A DNA stretch of 13,492 nucleotides from an uncultured Eubacterium sp. (GTDB lineage Bacteria > Bacillota > Clostridia > Lachnospirales > Lachnospiraceae), in contig CAJOOU010000114.1 of the NCBI GenBank assembly GCA_905236735.1, forward strand, positions 1 through 13,492. The letters are read 5' to 3'. Position numbers and translations under genes: made by a program. Of this stretch, positions 1 to 7,368 are shown piece by piece. A model generated the notes under the pieces. That model was not told the origin of the DNA. It ran no database searches and was given only the letters and a program-made list of their open reading frames with translations. Positions within the stretch are counted from its first letter, which is position 1. Each line of letters begins with the position of its first letter.

Positions 1-1200
1 CCGGCCATTATGGACAAATACACCAGAGCCCGTCACGCCCTCGAAAACGGAGCGGATATGGTGCTGGAGCTCCCTGTTATGTGGGCTACGGCAAGCGCAG
101 ACTACTTTGCGGAAGGCGCGGTGAAAATACTTGACAGGCTCGGATGCGTTTCTCATCTGGCATTCGGATGCGAGCACGAAGACATAGAAATGCTCACGGC
201 GCTCGGCTCATTATATGCAAGGGAGCCTGAAGGCTACAGGCTGGCTCTTCGCCATGCCTTGAGAGAGGGATATTCTTTCCCGGCAGCCCGTTCTGCCGCT
301 TCCCAGCTTTTTTATATGCAGAATAAAAACGATTTCACATATCTGTGGCCGCCGAACTGCTCGCCCGAGCAGATTAAAAGTACGCTCGAAGAGCCCAATG
401 CCATACTTGCGGTGTCGTATATAAAGCATCTGATAAAAAGCCATTCAAACATTACCCCCGTCCTTATCAAAAGGCAGGGCGGCGCATTTCATCAGACTAC
501 TCCGGATGTCAAGTATTCTTCGGCTACGGCAGTAAGGACGGAAATGAAGAGGCTCCTTAAAAGAGGTCTGGATTTAAAGGAGAGCGCGATGCTTAAGAGC
601 GCGGTGCCGCCGTCGGTGTTTGATACTCTTACCTATTATGATAAAGAATACGGGTTTGTGGCTCCAAATGATTTCTCATCGGAGCTTAGATATATGATAA
701 TGAGGAGTACCGAGGATATGCTTGCGGGATATCTGGACGGAGGAGAGGATCTGGCGAGAAGATGCAAAAACATGCTCGGCGAGTTTGAAAATTTTGAAAA
801 ATACTGCGATATTCTCAAAGCGAAATCATACACGCATACAAGAATCAGCAGATATTTAAACCATATTGTTCTTGGAATCACGAGTTTTCTCCTTACGGAA
901 ATCTCCCTTCAGGAGGAGGGAGTATATGCGAGAGTGCTTGGGTTTAGGGCATCGGCGGAAAAGCTGATGAGCCTGGTTAATGAGAGGGCAAATATTCCGG
1001 TGATTACGAGTCTGGCTAAAAGTATGGGCAAAATACCTTTTGAGGCCCAGACTGCTCTTGACACCGATATTTTTGCATCCAATCTCTATACCCATGCGCA
1101 GAAGGATGTTTCGGGTGTTAAGTATATTGACGAGCTTTCGAGACCCCTGGTTGTGGTCGGTGACGAGGCTCATAAACCAAAAGAGCAGAATATATACTAA
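1..1200 (+). CDS. tmcAL: tRNA(Met) cytidine acetate ligase TmcAL, 5'-truncated by the window edge
   Basis: TmcAL (formerly YlbM) uses acetate and ATP to N4-acetylate the wobble cytidine of elongator tRNA(Met) in the cytoplasm. The frame is open from base 1 (P-A-I-M-D-K-Y...), so the ATG at 10 is internal; family members have an upstream segment of about 55-60 residues carrying the nucleotidyltransferase HxGH motif, which lies outside the window. What remains is 399 residues. Visible family signatures are the ALENGADMVLELP segment just after the missing part, the EEPNAILAVSYIKHL segment (the SPNNILGIEYLK region of relatives, with the ATP-contacting Asn), IKRQGGAFH with the conserved Arg, and YSSATAVR. 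The C-terminal part is helical and less conserved. No terminator is seen before the next promoter, so some readthrough into pyc is possible. Assignment is from sequence memory of the family and is strong. Confidence 0.93.
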   Translation, partial: PAIMDKYTRARHALENGADMVLELPVMWATASADYFAEGAVKILDRLGCVSHLAFGCEHEDIEMLTALGSLYAREPEGYRLALRHALREGYSFPAARSAASQLFYMQNKNDFTYLWPPNCSPEQIKSTLEEPNAILAVSYIKHLIKSHSNITPVLIKRQGGAFHQTTPDVKYSSATAVRTEMKRLLKRGLDLKESAMLKSAVPPSVFDTLTYYDKEYGFVAPNDFSSELRYMIMRSTEDMLAGYLDGGEDLARRCKNMLGEFENFEKYCDILKAKSYTHTRISRYLNHIVLGITSFLLTEISLQEEGVYARVLGFRASAEKLMSLVNERANIPVITSLAKSMGKIPFEAQTALDTDIFASNLYTHAQKDVSGVKYIDELSRPLVVVGDEAHKPKEQNIY

Positions 1201-1207
1201 CTATTAC

Positions 1208-1236
1208 TTGAAACATTGAAAATACTAAGCTATAAT
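1208..1236 (+). promoter_or_regulatory. Sigma-A-type promoter for pyc
   Basis: A -35 box TTGAAA (1208-1213, five of six consensus bases) is separated by exactly 17 bp from a perfect -10 box TATAAT (1231-1236). Transcription would start near 1243, giving a leader of about 35 nt before the pyc start codon. The surroundings are AT-rich. An inverted repeat (ATACAA, one base, TTGTAT; 1235-1247) overlaps the end of the -10 box and the predicted start site and could be an operator. The promoter match is one of the best possible by eye; the operator is only a suggestion. Confidence 0.85.
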
Positions 1237-1277
1237 ACAAATTGTATGCTTAAAAATACAAAAAAGGAGAAGATGAA

Positions 1278-4200
1278 ATGAGTAATCAAGTCGTAAAACC
1301 TTTTAAAAAGGTGCTTGTTGCAAACCGTGGAGAAATTGCAATAAGAGTGTTCAGAGCATGTTCGGAGCTTGGAATTGGAACAGTTGCAATTTATTCAAAA
1401 GAAGACAAGTATGCGCTTTTCCGTACAAAGGCTGACGAAGCATATCCTCTCGAGGAGGATAAGGGACCTGTAGATGCTTATCTTGATATTGATAAAATTA
1501 TCCGTATCGCCAAATATGCCGGAGCTGATGCCATACATCCGGGATACGGATTTTTATCCGAGAACCCTGATCTTGTAAAAGCCTGCGAAGACAACGGAAT
1601 CACATTTATCGGACCTTCTGCGGAAATCATGAACAAGATGGGTGACAAGATCTCATCTAAGCAGATGGCTATAGAAGCTGAGGTGCCTATTATTCCGGGT
1701 ATCGACCATGCTGTTAAGTATGCCGATGAGGCAATGGAAATTGCCGATATGGTAGGTTACCCTGTTATGCTTAAAGCATCAAACGGCGGTGGCGGTAGAG
1801 GTATGCGTATCGTCAATGCCAAAGAGGATATGGAAAAGGAATTCGAAGAAGCCAAAAACGAGTCTAAAAAGGCCTTCGGAGATGACAAGATTTTCATTGA
1901 AAAATATTTAAGAAAACCAAAACATATAGAAGTACAGATTTTGGGAGATAAGTACGGCAATATCGTTCACCTTTTCGACCGCGACTGCTCAGTTCAGCGT
2001 CGTCACCAGAAGGTAGTGGAGTACGCTCCTGCATTTATGATTCCGGAAGAGACCAGAAAGATTATTTTCGAATCAGCCATCCGCCTTGCAAAGAAGGTAG
2101 GCTATGTTAATGCCGGAACACTCGAATTTTTGGTTGACTCAGATAACAATCCTTATTTTATAGAGATGAATCCGCGTATCCAGGTTGAGCACACGGTATC
2201 CGAGGAGATTACCGGTATCGACCTCGTTCAGGCGCAGATTCTTGTAGCAGAGGGCTATGCGCTTCCGAGTCCGGAAATAAATATTCCTAATCAGGAGAGC
2301 ATAAAGTGTCTCGGATATTCTATCCAGACCCGTGTAACCACAGAAGATCCTGCGAACGGATTTTTGCCTGACACCGGAGAGATTACCGTATACCGCTCAG
2401 GTTCCGGCTCGGGTATCCGTCTTGATGGAGGCAATGCCTATACAGGAGCAAAGATTACACCATACTATGACAGCCTTCTTGTAAAGATTATTTCGTTCGG
2501 CAGAACCTTTGATATAGCTGTATCAAAGTCCATGCGAGCACTTCGCGAGATGAGAATACGAGGCGTCAAGACAAATATTGCCTTCCTTATTAATGTGCTT
2601 AATGAGGAAATGTTTGTAAACGGCGGCTGGTATACAACTTATATAGAAGAAACTCCTTCACTTTTCGAACTTGAGCAGTCTCAGGACAGAGCTACAAAGA
2701 TACTCGAGTTTTTGGGCGACAGGATTGTCAATACCACAAAGGGTCAGAAGGCTGAGTATGAGAACCGTATTGTGCCGGTATACGACAAGACCAAGATGGT
2801 ATACGGTGCAAAGGATGAGTTCTTAAAACTCGGTGCAAAGGAATTTACACAGAAGATATTAAAAGAAGACAAGCTCTATGTCACGGATACAACAATGCGT
2901 GACGCACACCAGTCACTCATGGCAACCAGAATGAGGACAAAGGATATAGCCGGTGCTGCCTATGCTACAAACCAGTATATGGCAAATGCATTTTCAGTAG
3001 AAGCATGGGGCGGAGCTACATACGATACGGCTTACAGATTCTTAAAGGAGTCACCGTGGAAGAGACTCGAGTATCTGCACAAAAGAATGCCGAACACTCT
3101 TATCCAGATGCTCCTTAGAGCTTCGAATGCGGTAGGTTACAGTAACTATCCTGACAATGTAGTAAAGGGATTTATTGAGATTTCAGCTAAAAAGGGTATA
3201 GATGTATTCAGAATCTTTGACTCACTCAACTGGGTTGAAAATATGAAGATGCCGATTGAGACTGCCCTTGGCACAGGCAAGATTGTTGAAGGTACAATCT
3301 GCTACACCGGAGATATCTCAAATCCTGAAGAAAAGAAATACACACTTGATTATTATGTAAGAAAGGCTAAAGAACTTGAAGCCCTCGGTGTACATATCTT
3401 TGCTATCAAGGATATGGCAGGTCTCTTAAAGCCTCTTGCAGCAAAAGAACTTATTACCACACTTAAGAGCGAGATTAATATCCCGATTCATCTTCATACC
3501 CACGATACCACAGGTAACGGTGTAAGTACCGTACTTATGGCGGCAGAGGCCGGAGTAGATATCGTTGACCTTGCCATAGAGTCAATGAGCTCACTTACTT
3601 CAAACCCGTCAATGAACGCGGTAGTTGAAGCACTTCGCGGCACAAAGAGAGATACGGGACTTGACTTTGAAGAACTTGATGAACTTTCGAGATACTGGGG
3701 CAGAACCCGTCAGGTATATGCGCAGTTTGAAAGTGATATGAAATCACCGAACGCCGAAATCTACAAGTATGAGATTCCGGGCGGTCAGTATTCCAACCTC
3801 CTTGCACAGGTTAAATCGATGGGTGCAGGAGAGCACTTTGAGGAGATTAAGGGACTTTACAAGGATGCCAACGAGCTTCTCGGTAACATCGTAAAGGTTA
3901 CACCTTCTTCAAAGGCGGTAGGTGATATGGCCATATTTATGTTCCAGAACGGACTTACAAAGGAGAATATCCTTGAAGAAGGTGCATCACTTTCATATCC
4001 GGATTCAATAGTAAGCTATTTCCAGGGTATGATGGGACAGCCTGAAGGCGGATTCCCGAAGGAACTTCAGAAAATCGTGCTCAAGGGAGTGGAGCCTATA
4101 ACAGAGCGTCCCGGTAAACTCCTGCCTCCGGCAGATATGGATGCCATTAGAAAGCATCTCGAAGAAAAATATGATTTGTCAGAATTTGATGAGGATGCTA

Positions 4201-4739
4201 TCTTCCAGAAGTGCATAAGCTATGCTCTTTATCCTGCCGTATATGAGGATTACTGCGAGCATTTGAAAGAATATGATGATGTAACGAGACTTGAGTCTCA
4301 TGTATACTTCTACGGACTCAGAAAGGGCGAGGAGACAACTCTTCGTATTGCCGAAGGTAAGGACCTTATCATTAAGGCTATAGATGTATCGGATGCCGAT
4401 GAAGAAGGATACCGCAGAGTACTCTTTGAGGTAAACGGTTCGAGACGAACAGTCAAGATACTTGATAATAGCCTGGAAGTTAAGGCTGATAACAGACTTA
4501 AGGCTGAAAAGGGCAACCCGCAGCACTTAGGCTCAACCATTCCGGGTACGGTAGGCAAGATTATGGTTAAAGAAGGAGATGCTGTTACCGTTAACATGCC
4601 TCTTATGACCGTAGAAGCCATGAAGATGGAGACAACCGTTGTTTCAAAGATTGACGGCACCGTAGATAAGATTTATGTAACAGAGGGTGATTCTGTTAAA
4701 CCGGAAGATCTTATGATTTCATTCCATCTTGCAAAATAA
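1278..4739 (+). CDS. pyc: Pyruvate carboxylase (single-chain, biotin-dependent)
   Basis: Carboxylates pyruvate to oxaloacetate with ATP and bicarbonate, an anaplerotic cytoplasmic reaction feeding aspartate and the TCA branches. At 1153 residues it matches the usual single-chain enzyme (about 1150). Domains in order: biotin carboxylase, roughly 8-460, with KVLVANRGEIAIR, the ATP-grasp glycine loop GGGGRGM (170-176) and FIEMNPRIQVEH; carboxyltransferase, roughly 530-800, with DTTMRDAHQS (537-546), the probable carboxylated Lys711 in AIKDMAG, and metal ligands His740 and His742 in HLHTH; a linker domain; and a C-terminal biotinyl domain with AMKM, biotin on Lys1116. The ATG at 1278 has AAGGAG (1264-1269) 8 nt upstream. 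CGT and ATC/ATT codons are favoured more than in neighbouring genes, which fits high expression. It has its own promoter and terminator. No defects seen. Confidence 0.98.
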   Translation: MSNQVVKPFKKVLVANRGEIAIRVFRACSELGIGTVAIYSKEDKYALFRTKADEAYPLEEDKGPVDAYLDIDKIIRIAKYAGADAIHPGYGFLSENPDLVKACEDNGITFIGPSAEIMNKMGDKISSKQMAIEAEVPIIPGIDHAVKYADEAMEIADMVGYPVMLKASNGGGGRGMRIVNAKEDMEKEFEEAKNESKKAFGDDKIFIEKYLRKPKHIEVQILGDKYGNIVHLFDRDCSVQRRHQKVVEYAPAFMIPEETRKIIFESAIRLAKKVGYVNAGTLEFLVDSDNNPYFIEMNPRIQVEHTVSEEITGIDLVQAQILVAEGYALPSPEINIPNQESIKCLGYSIQTRVTTEDPANGFLPDTGEITVYRSGSGSGIRLDGGNAYTGAKITPYYDSLLVKIISFGRTFDIAVSKSMRALREMRIRGVKTNIAFLINVLNEEMFVNGGWYTTYIEETPSLFELEQSQDRATKILEFLGDRIVNTTKGQKAEYENRIVPVYDKTKMVYGAKDEFLKLGAKEFTQKILKEDKLYVTDTTMRDAHQSLMATRMRTKDIAGAAYATNQYMANAFSVEAWGGATYDTAYRFLKESPWKRLEYLHKRMPNTLIQMLLRASNAVGYSNYPDNVVKGFIEISAKKGIDVFRIFDSLNWVENMKMPIETALGTGKIVEGTICYTGDISNPEEKKYTLDYYVRKAKELEALGVHIFAIKDMAGLLKPLAAKELITTLKSEINIPIHLHTHDTTGNGVSTVLMAAEAGVDIVDLAIESMSSLTSNPSMNAVVEALRGTKRDTGLDFEELDELSRYWGRTRQVYAQFESDMKSPNAEIYKYEIPGGQYSNLLAQVKSMGAGEHFEEIKGLYKDANELLGNIVKVTPSSKAVGDMAIFMFQNGLTKENILEEGASLSYPDSIVSYFQGMMGQPEGGFPKELQKIVLKGVEPITERPGKLLPPADMDAIRKHLEEKYDLSEFDEDAIFQKCISYALYPAVYEDYCEHLKEYDDVTRLESHVYFYGLRKGEETTLRIAEGKDLIIKAIDVSDADEEGYRRVLFEVNGSRRTVKILDNSLEVKADNRLKAEKGNPQHLGSTIPGTVGKIMVKEGDAVTVNMPLMTVEAMKMETTVVSKIDGTVDKIYVTEGDSVKPEDLMISFHLAK

Positions 4740-4741
4740 AA

Positions 4742-4771
4742 ATGTGCGTAATCCTCAGAGATTTCGCATAT
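4742..4771 (+). other. Stem-loop directly after the pyc stop codon
   Basis: Bases 4742-4748 pair with 4765-4771 (7 bp, one G-U), then after a T/T mismatch 4750-4753 pair with 4760-4763 (4 bp), closing a 6-nt loop. It begins three bases after the stop codon and is followed by AATAAAAAATAT rather than a T-run, so it is not a terminator by itself. It may protect the 3' end of the pyc message together with the terminator that follows. Function is inferred. Confidence 0.55.
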
Positions 4772-4785
4772 GAATAAAAAATATC

Positions 4786-4826
4786 GGGCAGGTAAGCGAG
4801 AATCGTTTACTTGCCCCTTTGTTTTG
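4786..4826 (+). terminator. Rho-independent terminator after pyc
   Basis: A 14-bp stem (4786-4799 with 4803-4816, two G-U pairs) closes a GAA loop and is followed by CTTTGTTTTG (4817-4826). An A-rich stretch lies just upstream. The stem strength and T-rich tail fit an intrinsic terminator closing the pyc unit. The T tract is interrupted by one G, so some readthrough is possible. The descending arm overlaps the -35 box of the next promoter. Confidence 0.85.
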
Positions 4827-4835
4827 TGGTAGAAT
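4806..4835 (+). promoter_or_regulatory. Extended -10 promoter for the cyclic-nucleotide-domain gene
   Basis: The -10 box TAGAAT (4830-4835) is preceded by TGG, giving an extended -10 (TGnTAGAAT). The best -35 match, TTTACT (4806-4811, four of six), lies 18 bp upstream inside the pyc terminator stem. Predicted start near 4842, giving a leader of about 155 nt. An 11-bp inverted repeat (4810-4820 and 4849-4859) frames the -10 box. Confidence 0.65.
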
Positions 4836-4859
4836 AGTGGAGTATAAGAAAGGGGCAAG
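4810..4859. repeat. 11-bp perfect inverted repeat framing a promoter
   Basis: CTTGCCCCTTT at 4810-4820 is the exact reverse complement of AAAGGGGCAAG at 4849-4859, with 28 bp between them holding the -10 box. The left arm also forms the descending arm of the pyc terminator, so the right arm is effectively a second partner for it. It may be a split operator, or may pair in readthrough RNA. Only the pairing is seen; the role is inference. Confidence 0.6.
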
Positions 4860-4998
4860 ATTCCCCGGGGATGGTTGTTTACGAATTGCGGGGCCAGTAA
4901 CCGGCACAATTTATTGAGGCGTCGCCCTCGGAATGGCATCGGACACACAGTGCCGTCCGAGAGCGGCGAGGAGTCTTTAAGGAGCACGGGAGACCAGA
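4842..4998 (+). promoter_or_regulatory. Structured GC-rich 5' leader
   Basis: The region between the predicted start of transcription and the ATG at 4999 is much richer in GC than the other gaps. Its clearest element is a long stem-loop at 4922-4969: TCGCC pairs with GGCGA, then across a three-base bulge CTCGGA (4927-4932) with TCCGAG (4956-4961), then across a small internal loop GGCA (4935-4938) with TGCC (4951-4954), enclosing a 12-nt loop. Before it, GGGG (4852-4855) can pair with CCCC (4863-4866), which can also pair with the adjacent GGGG. No open reading frame with a start and ribosome site is convincing here. I do not recognise a known riboswitch class. It could be a regulatory leader, a binding site for a protein, or simply mRNA-stabilising structure. 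Confidence 0.5.
4979..4992 (+). promoter_or_regulatory. Two candidate ribosome binding sites for the 4999 start
   Basis: AAGGAG (4979-4984) is the stronger match but lies 14 nt from the ATG, longer than usual. GGGAG (4988-4992) is weaker but well spaced at 6 nt. An in-frame stop codon at 4978-4980 rules out a longer protein, so the ATG at 4999 is the first possible start. Both sites lie just after the leader stem-loop. Confidence 0.55.
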
Positions 4999-7320
4999 AT
5001 GGAACTTAAGGAAAATACTCTTAACAACATACCGGAGGGGACGGTATTGTTTGAAGAAGGAAATCCGGCAGATCATATATGCGCCGTACTTAAGGGCAGT
5101 GTGGAAATGAGCGCTGCCGGCATTAAACATATACTCAAAAGCGGAACTATGCTTGGCATAGCTGATGCCTATAACGGAGTCTGCAGATGTAGCTACAGGG
5201 CAAGGGAAAATACGCTTTTATATGTATTCCCCGTAAAAGGGGTAAAGGGCATGGAGCTCTTTTTGGAAAAATATGTGGATTATCGCGGTATTTCGGTGGC
5301 ATCAATGAGCCGTCTTACTACGGCAATAAATACAGTCAGGACGAAAATGCTTGTGGCTACTTCGTCCCTTTGCTTATCTTTGAATAAATGCTATGAGATG
5401 TATAAAGAGATTGCCGGAAATGATGCTGCGTGTTTTAATGATATAGAAAATCTTGAACAGCCTGAGCTATTAGTGCCGGAAGGCGACAGCAGGCTTATCT
5501 GCAGGGCAGAACAGGCACAACTTCCCATAGAGACAAACAAGTTTTATTTTGAAAAATGTGCAAATCTCGCAGCAGCCGAAAATGAAGAAATGTCTGAAAT
5601 CATTGAGGCTCTTATGGCAGACTGCGCGGTTTTAAATGAGTATGCAAGGGATATGTTCTATATTGCGATAAACAGGGAGCAGACCTCTTTATTTGATATA
5701 GTGGTATCTCATCTGATAGATATCTCGGGAGAAGAACCTGAAGAGGAAAACATATCGCGTCTTACGGATGTAAGTGATACCCTCATAAAGCTTGATAATA
5801 CGATTGCGGAAAATACCGGAGAAAATATACTTGATAAAGGAAAACTCGAAGAACTTCTGGGTATGCTTAGTGCAGAAGGCTGTGAAAAGAGAAAGGCGGA
5901 AAACTCCAGAAACGAGGCCAAACTTGAGATAGAGATTCAAAATAAAATAGCCTCACTAAAAGACTCCGCAAAACAGATAACAGGTTACGCGGAACTTGAT
6001 GATTCCAAGACTGCCGTATTTATATCCTCACTTGATTTTATGGCAGCTGCTTCTGACAGGATGGAAGTAAGCGATGAGATGAGGCAGAAAAAGCACGCCC
6101 TCACACCGATATTTTACGAGGCCTACAGGCGCTGTCTGGTAAAGAGTCTTGATGATAAAAAGCTGCCGCTCGCAGTAGAACTTTTCTTAAACTACGGTTT
6201 TGCGGATGAGAGACTTGTAAATGACTCCCAGCTGAAAACCCTTTGCCTTTTTAAAGAGGAACTTTATCACGGACAGTACAATATTTATACGGCGCGGGAG
6301 TGGCTCACCCTCGTATACAGCGGAGCCAAAGATCCGTCAAGGGATAATTTCTCGGAAGACTATTTTGAAAACATAAGGAGTAGGAAAAAAAGCGGTTCGC
6401 TTTCGGATGCTGAGGCCGAGGTACTTACAAACGATATGGAAAAACGCCTCGAATTTGAGGTGGACAATATGTTTGCCAGCAATATGAAGGTGGTAAACGG
6501 CCAGATTTCATCGTTTGCCCCGGTACTTTATGAGGATGTATTTTTCTCATCAATGGAAAAGGCCAGAGTCCTAAAAAAGACGATTGCCGACACAATTGAT
6601 AAATACAGAAGTATTGACTATTCGGTATTTTCGCATGAGTATCAGTACAACAATACCGAGCTTGAGATAAAAAACGAAACCGCATATGCGGATGTGCCAC
6701 CGGATATCATTATTCTGCCGGTGTACGGACAAATTTCGTCTATGTGGCAGGAGATAGAGGGCAGGAAAAGGCTCTCACCGGGCAGAATACTTTTCCCGGC
6801 TTTTACAGACGGCTCCATAGATGACCTTGTCATCAGCTTTATGGGCAGATTCAGATGGGAATATACCAGATGTATTCAGGGTGTGTACTGGAACGATATT
6901 ACCAATAAATCACTCACCTCGGAATACAGCGACTATATCCAGTACTATCGCAAGAACAGGGATCTGTCGGAGGCGAACAGGGAAAAAGTAAAGCTGCAGA
7001 TACAAAAAGCGAGAAACAATTTAAGGGAAATATTCACTTCAGATTATGCTACATGGATAAAAAGCGAGTACAACGGCTCTATGCGCCTCAACAAGGTGGC
7101 GCGCGAGATACTGGCAACATATTGTCCGTTTGATGCTGATGCGAGGAAGAGACTTAAGGCAAGTCCTGCCTTTGCGGATGCCTTTGCCAGATATGAGAGA
7201 GAGGCCACCAAGGATATGCAGAGAATCCTTCTCAAAATCAGACAGATTGAGTCACGAGGCGGCGAGGCTCCGGTAGAGCTGACATCAAAGATAAAATTAT
7301 ACAGTGTAAATCTTGAATAA
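4999..7320 (+). CDS. Large uncharacterised protein with N-terminal cyclic-nucleotide-binding-like domain
   Basis: A 773-residue protein that I cannot name. Residues about 10-110 look like a CRP/PKA-type cyclic-nucleotide-binding fold: IPEGTVLFEEGNPADHICAVLKGSVEM (begins at 11) matches the beta-strand opening of that domain, followed by a GTMLGI turn. The phosphate-binding cassette, usually GE.A followed by R.A/S, is altered (GIADAYNGVCRCSYRA, from 53), so nucleotide binding is doubtful. There is no helix-turn-helix, kinase or cyclase motif after it. The rest is mainly charged and helical: a likely coiled segment near 275-325, and a more conserved-looking aromatic-rich region near 569-700 (ILPVYGQISSMWQEI, FRWEY, YRKNRDLS). 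No signal peptide or membrane segment is seen, so it is probably cytoplasmic. It sits between pyc and plsX with its own promoter and leader; no terminator follows. Codon use matches smc and rnc, giving no sign of recent transfer. Confidence 0.8.
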   Translation: MELKENTLNNIPEGTVLFEEGNPADHICAVLKGSVEMSAAGIKHILKSGTMLGIADAYNGVCRCSYRARENTLLYVFPVKGVKGMELFLEKYVDYRGISVASMSRLTTAINTVRTKMLVATSSLCLSLNKCYEMYKEIAGNDAACFNDIENLEQPELLVPEGDSRLICRAEQAQLPIETNKFYFEKCANLAAAENEEMSEIIEALMADCAVLNEYARDMFYIAINREQTSLFDIVVSHLIDISGEEPEEENISRLTDVSDTLIKLDNTIAENTGENILDKGKLEELLGMLSAEGCEKRKAENSRNEAKLEIEIQNKIASLKDSAKQITGYAELDDSKTAVFISSLDFMAAASDRMEVSDEMRQKKHALTPIFYEAYRRCLVKSLDDKKLPLAVELFLNYGFADERLVNDSQLKTLCLFKEELYHGQYNIYTAREWLTLVYSGAKDPSRDNFSEDYFENIRSRKKSGSLSDAEAEVLTNDMEKRLEFEVDNMFASNMKVVNGQISSFAPVLYEDVFFSSMEKARVLKKTIADTIDKYRSIDYSVFSHEYQYNNTELEIKNETAYADVPPDIIILPVYGQISSMWQEIEGRKRLSPGRILFPAFTDGSIDDLVISFMGRFRWEYTRCIQGVYWNDITNKSLTSEYSDYIQYYRKNRDLSEANREKVKLQIQKARNNLREIFTSDYATWIKSEYNGSMRLNKVAREILATYCPFDADARKRLKASPAFADAFARYEREATKDMQRILLKIRQIESRGGEAPVELTSKIKLYSVNLE

Positions 7321-7341
7321 TCGTATGCGATAGTGTATATT
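7313..7341 (+). promoter_or_regulatory. Possible promoter ahead of plsX
   Basis: TTGAAT (7313-7318, four of six) is followed after 17 bp by TATATT (7336-7341, five of six). It begins inside the end of the preceding gene. No hairpin or T-run separates the two genes, so plsX may be transcribed both from here and by readthrough. Moderate match only. Confidence 0.4.
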
Positions 7342-7356
7342 TTCTTTAGACTGTTT

Positions 7357-7361
7357 GGAGG
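7357..7361 (+). promoter_or_regulatory. Ribosome binding site that sets the plsX start at GTG 7369
   Basis: GGAGG stands 7 nt before the GTG at 7369. The frame is also open from a GTG at 7333, but that would place the ribosome site inside the gene and add twelve residues (YIFFRLFGG...) before the family's usual N-terminus. The 7369 start is therefore preferred. Confidence 0.85.
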
Positions 7362-7368
7362 ACATAGC

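Noticed and set aside
10..1200. tmcAL starting at the ATG at position 10
   Set aside because: Bases 1-9 continue the conserved protein (PAI before MDKYTRA), so the true start is upstream of the window.
4673..4987. 104-codon open frame on the minus strand over the pyc-orphan gap
   Set aside because: It runs antisense through the pyc end, terminator and leader, has no recognisable domain, and its existence is explained by low stop density in the GC-rich leader.
4921..4992. Resemblance of TCCGAGAG and a later CGGGAGA to conserved pieces of the guanidine-I (ykkC) riboswitch
   Set aside because: The upstream AGGGTTCC element and the usual spacing are missing, and TCCGAG is better explained as pairing with CTCGGA at 4927. 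The downstream gene is not a guanidine transporter or carboxylase.
7333..7368. Upstream GTG start for plsX adding 12 residues
   Set aside because: No ribosome site before it, overlaps the candidate promoter, and the family N-terminus fits the GTG at 7369 with GGAGG at 7 nt.
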